Origin: Monodelphis domestica
Lineage: Eukaryota; Chordata; Mammalia; Didelphimorphia; Didelphidae
Direction of reading: 5' to 3'
NCBI RefSeq assembly: GCF_027887165.1
Contig: NC_077229.1
Location: 344,391,380 to 344,455,379 of the forward strand
DNA: 64,000 bases
In this document: in pieces, positions 60,630 through 64,000 of the stretch
How positions within the stretch are numbered: the first letter of the stretch is position 1
How the letters are laid out: every line of letters begins with the position of its first letter
The notes under the pieces: model-generated
Database searches by the model: none
Told to the model about the DNA's origin: nothing
The model's input: only the letters and a program-made list of their open reading frames with translations
Made by a program: the position numbers and the translations under genes

Positions 60630-60931
60630 TGACAGAGCTTTTTAAAAGCACAACTTAAAGGGATAACATTAATTGCAACCAATAAGAAATGGAAATGTCT
60701 TTGTGGGCAAGTGTAAAATTAAATTCCACTAAAGTCAAGACTTGCAGTACTGAAGATAAAGATAGTAATCTCCCTTATGGATATTATTTTGCCACCATTT
60801 CAAAGAGAACTCGTATTAATTTGACCCAAGTCCTTCATGTATTTCAGCTTGAAAGAACATTTGCTTTGTTCTAAAATATGACCAAGACAGAATGCAAAGG
60901 AAAAACAGTTGACATTTTAATTCCAGAGTTC

Positions 60932-60937
60932 TTTATT
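60932..60937 (-). terminator. Poly(A) signal of serpin gene B
   Basis: AATAAA on the minus strand about 225 nt past the stop codon, conserved in place with gene A. A second AATAAA at 61044-61049 lies closer to the stop, inside a short L2-like piece of the 3' UTR. Confidence 0.65.
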
Positions 60938-61162
60938 GAGAAGCAAAAAAGAAACTGGTGTGTTCAGTAATTTCAACATAATAATCCTGTGTACTTTTGC
61001 CACAAAAATAAGATTAGATTATGTAAACTAATTGATCTGAACATTTATTAAGTTCCTAATCCATATCAGGCACTGGGACAGGTGACAGAGATGTAAAGAC
61101 AAAAGCCAAATGGTTCTTGTCCTCGAGGGGCTTACATTTTATCCATCCCCATCTGCTCCCTA

Positions 61163-61564
61163 TTAAGGGGCAACAACTCTGCCACAGAAAAGAAGGTTTT
61201 TACTTTTGTTGTCTCGAATGAAGAACAGGAATGGCTGGTTACAATTAAATTCTTCCGCAAGAGAAGCACTTAATCCAACTGCAATACCAGTGGCAGCTGC
61301 TGCTTCAGTGCCCTCCTCATTCACCTCCACAAAGGATTTATGTAAGATTGTAGACACAGACAAGCCCTTGTGACTTGTCATTCCTGAAAAGTCAGCCCTT
61401 TGTGCATCAAAAATATCTCTCATTCCCATGGCTTCCAATGTGGGCCCAAGAGAGTAAGTTTGTTCTAGTTTAAACCGAGGGAACCTTAAAATAACTTCCT
61501 TTTTAGTCATATTTTCAGGACTCATCCACTCCATTAATTTCTCAGAGGTTAGTTCTTCTTCCAA
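61163..61564 (-). CDS. Clade B serpin, terminal coding exon (gene B)
   Basis: Partial gene: only the last coding exon is in the window. The acceptor 'ttatctattttgtctctatag' is followed by LEEELTSEKLMEWMSPENM; the exon is 402 nt including stop TAA (61163-61165) and gives 133 residues without interruption. Visible serpin marks are FPRFKLEQTYSL, ADFSGMT, LHKSFVEVNEEG, the inhibitory hinge GTEAAAAT, and the closing FNCNQPFLFFI and LFCGRVVAP. Clade B serpins trap serine or cysteine proteases inside the cell by loop insertion; the small-residue hinge suggests this one still can. By alignment with SERPINB3 the scissile region is near VGLSAS (P1 probably Ser or Leu), with a loop about two residues shorter. 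The paralogue cannot be named from one exon. Remaining exons should lie above 64000. Confidence 0.93.
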   Translation of the reverse strand: MEEELTSEKLMEWMSPENMTKKEVILRFPRFKLEQTYSLGPTLEAMGMRDIFDAQRADFSGMTSHKGLSVSTILHKSFVEVNEEGTEAAAATGIAVGLSASLAEEFNCNQPFLFFIRDNKSKNLLFCGRVVAP

Positions 61565-61749
61565 CTATAGAGACAAAATAGATAAATGACATGATGTTAG
61601 TGGAGGTTTTTAATCAATGAAACCATGAACAATTTCTGGAGAAATGTTATTCTAATTAGAAAGGAGTTGGGAATAAATGATATAATTAAGAACATTTTAA
61701 ATCAGCAGAACTGTGAATTATACTCATGAATAAATCTTGTTTCTATTCC

Positions 61750-64000
61750 CATTTTCCAGGCACTAAGCACTTATTAAGCGCTTTCTTTGTGGCAGGCACT
61801 GATGCTAACTGCAGCAGATACTAAGTAAAAAACAGTCCCAACCCTCAAGGAACTCACAATTTAATATGGAAGGCAACATTCAAATAGGCTTTATCTAGAA
61901 TAAATAAGAAATAATCAACAGAGGTGAAGCACTAGGATTAAGAAGGGTTGGGAAAGGCTTTCTATAGAAGTGGGGAATTTTAGCTGAAACTGAAGGAGGC
62001 CAGAGAAGCAAGGAGGCAGTGAGATGAGATAGGGTAGCATTCCTGGGAGACAGAAAGTAAAAATGCCCAGAGCCAGGATGAAGTGACTTATGGGAGTTGA
62101 GTGATAGCAACAAGTCGATAGTGATATTTAGATGCTTACCTCTACAATAATAGGGAAGTTTGGATGGAAAGACAGTGAATTCTGTTTTGAATATATGGAA
62201 TTTAAAATTGTTTTTATTCAGGACATGCAATTTAAGATCTCTATTAGGCATCTGGAGATGCAAGACTGAAGAGCAGCAGAGAGGTTAGATTTAAGAAGTA
62301 GATTTGAGACTCATTATCATAGAAATGATCATTTACTCCATAGAAGCTGATAAGATCACCAAGAACTAAAGAGAGAGAAAAGAGAAGGGAGAACTTGGGA
62401 CAAACCAAAGTTAGTGGGCATGATATGGATGAAAAGCAAAAGATGCTAAGGAGCAGTCAGATAGGTAGAAGGAGAACCAGGCGACAGTAGTGTCTAGAAA
62501 ACCTACAGTGAAGAGAGTAACAAAGAGAAAGGATGATCCACAGTGTCAAGTGCTGCAGAAGTCAAGAAGGAGGAGAATTGACCATTAGGTGCTCACTGTT
62601 AAATTTAGAGAAAGAAATTTTGGTTAAATAGTAAGGTTGGAAGCCAGACTATAAAGAACTAAGAAGATACAGAAAGGGGAGGAAGTGGATACATCTATTA
62701 GAGATGGCATTTTTCAAGAAGTTTAGCTACAAAAAAAAAAACAAAAAAATGAGATAATATTTATTGGGAATAAAAAGGATTAAATGAGAGATTTTTAATA
62801 AATAAGGAAGACATGAACATGTTTGTAAACAATAGAGAAGCAGTCAGTGGTCAGAGAGAATTTGAATTTAAGTGAAAGTTAGGAATGCAAAAGGGGAACT
62901 CTGCTGGAAAAGATAAAAAGGAATGCATAGTTTGTGCAGGTTGACCTTGGCACAAAAAAACTAGTTGCCTATTCATGTAAGACAAGAATGAAGGAAGAAA
63001 AAGTCACAGAATGAATCTGAGTGGTGATATGAGGAGGGGAGAATAAGCACCTCTCAGCAAATGGCCTCATATTTTTTAAATAATTACTGAGAAGGATAAC
63101 CTGGAAGCACTAAGGGCCCAGTTGAGCTTATGTAATATAAATATGTATTGTTTTCTGTCAGAACAGTTATATGATTTTCTCTATCTTTTTTCCACAGCAT
63201 ACATGTTGGAGTGAAAGTAGGAAATGGTGAGCATGACCAAAGGCTGAGGTTTGTCAGAGAACAAATGGTAATATGGTAAGGGGACAAAGGACTCAAGAGA
63301 AAAGGATAGAGAATAATTGAAATGGTTCACCAAGGACCAACATGAATTAAGGAGGTCAGTTTGGCTAGTGTCAGGAGACAAGACCTGGGAAAGAACTGGG
63401 ATGGGTGAAGGGATCAGAGAACATAGAATGGATGAAAAGCAGGGTTTCTGGATGTCAGAGAGAGAAATGGGAGGTCAGTAGATTATAATTAAAGAAGGTC
63501 ATTTCAGAGTTTGTGAATATGGAGGTTGAGCATTTGTAGGAAGTAGCAAAGTCAAGAGTGCAACCATCTTTGTTTGTGGCTGAGATATTGTGGAGGCATT
63601 GGACATAGAAAATAAGTAGGTTGAGGAATTGGAAGTGTAGAGTGTTTGAAAGAATATCAATATGTATACTGAAGTCCCCTTGCATAAGGGCAGGAGCTAG
63701 GTATATTGAATTCATTGAAGAGAAAAGAGGAATGTTCAGAAGGTCTGCAAACAATTGTTACCAGAATTTTAACTGAAAGGTGGTTGTGAATTGTGGTATG
63801 TGGAGAACCTGGACAATGTAATGAGGAACAAATAATATTTCAACTACCCTACTTAACCCATCTCAAAGTCAAAGGGAATGAATTAATGTAAATCTAATAC
63901 TGGAAAGGGTGGTTAGTATATCTGTGTCATAGTAGGGAGTCAGGTCTTAGTAAGAGACAGAAGATGAAAGGAATAAGAAGGGAAAAGATTTAAGATGAGA
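61750..64000 (-). repeat. L2 (CR1-like) LINE, antisense, copy B
   Basis: Co-linear with 35120-38000. It starts at the 3' end ('ttattaagcgctttctttgt'), passes 'aggaactcacaatttaatat', 'agaagctgataagatcacca' and 'tagagatggcatttttcaag', and reaches the point where copy A is broken by the half-L1. Intronic to gene B. Confidence 0.85.

Larger units (their letters stand above)
60642..64000. repeat. Tandem duplication copy B (serpin 3' end plus L2)
   Basis: Partner of 34045-38000. Shared landmarks are 'tttaaaagcacaac', 'cactaaagtcaag', 'cagcttgaaagaaca', the inverse poly(A) signal, the serpin exon and intron with 'taagaagggttgggaaaggc', and the L2. It runs off the right edge of the window. Confidence 0.9.

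Overview
The window looks like marsupial autosomal DNA, most plausibly a didelphid such as an opossum. Three full-length copies of the marsupial tRNA-derived SINE with a CORE domain (WSINE/MAR1 type) are present, with many older MIR-like CORE-SINEs, marsupial-type L1 and half-L1 elements, L2 copies, and a hAT element resembling OposCharlie. The DNA is AT-rich and introns and repeats make up nearly everything. There are no bacterial-style genes; almost all longer open frames are chance frames inside transposons.

The only host genes I can support are two tandem clade B serpins (SERPINB), both on the minus strand. Gene A is a pseudogene running from 47116 down to about 34308. I can read its first coding exon (46935-47116), a doubtful exon 3 (near 46.4 kb), and exons of 118 bp (45411-45528), 143 bp (42594-42736), 140 bp (41090-41229) and a terminal exon (34550-34943). 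The early exons are open and correctly spliced; the last two are damaged and the reactive-loop hinge is lost. Gene B shows only its intact terminal exon (61163-61564), with a good inhibitory hinge; its other exons lie beyond position 64000. The two 3' ends belong to a tandem duplication with an offset of about 26.6 kb (about 34.05-38.0 kb matches 60.64-64.0 kb), which also carries an antisense L2. A half-L1 at 38015-40400 interrupts only copy A; the matching unoccupied site is visible at the very end of the window.

Layout: 0-12 kb is intergenic, with SINEs, L1 pieces, one hAT element with a perfect 8-bp target duplication and two local duplications. 12.6-24.9 kb is an old class I (gammaretrovirus-like) pol fossil with a 3' LTR; a nearly fresh class II (betaretrovirus-like) provirus fossil lies inside it in the opposite orientation (13343-20676, 6-bp target repeats, LTRs almost identical), plus a probable solo LTR at about 21.2-21.7 kb. 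25-34 kb holds an L1 3' end, a local duplication split by a solo LTR, a WSINE and a long antisense L1 with a young L1 nested in it. 34-47 kb is serpin gene A. 47-60.6 kb is intergenic: SINEs, a young L1 3' end with 17-bp target repeats, two antisense L1 blocks, L2 pieces and microsatellites. 60.6-64 kb is the 3' end of serpin gene B.

I do not see a previously undescribed molecular system. The most interesting items are the serpin pair with its decayed copy, the nested proviral fossils with near-identical LTRs, and several insertions or duplications whose order of events can be read from the sequence.
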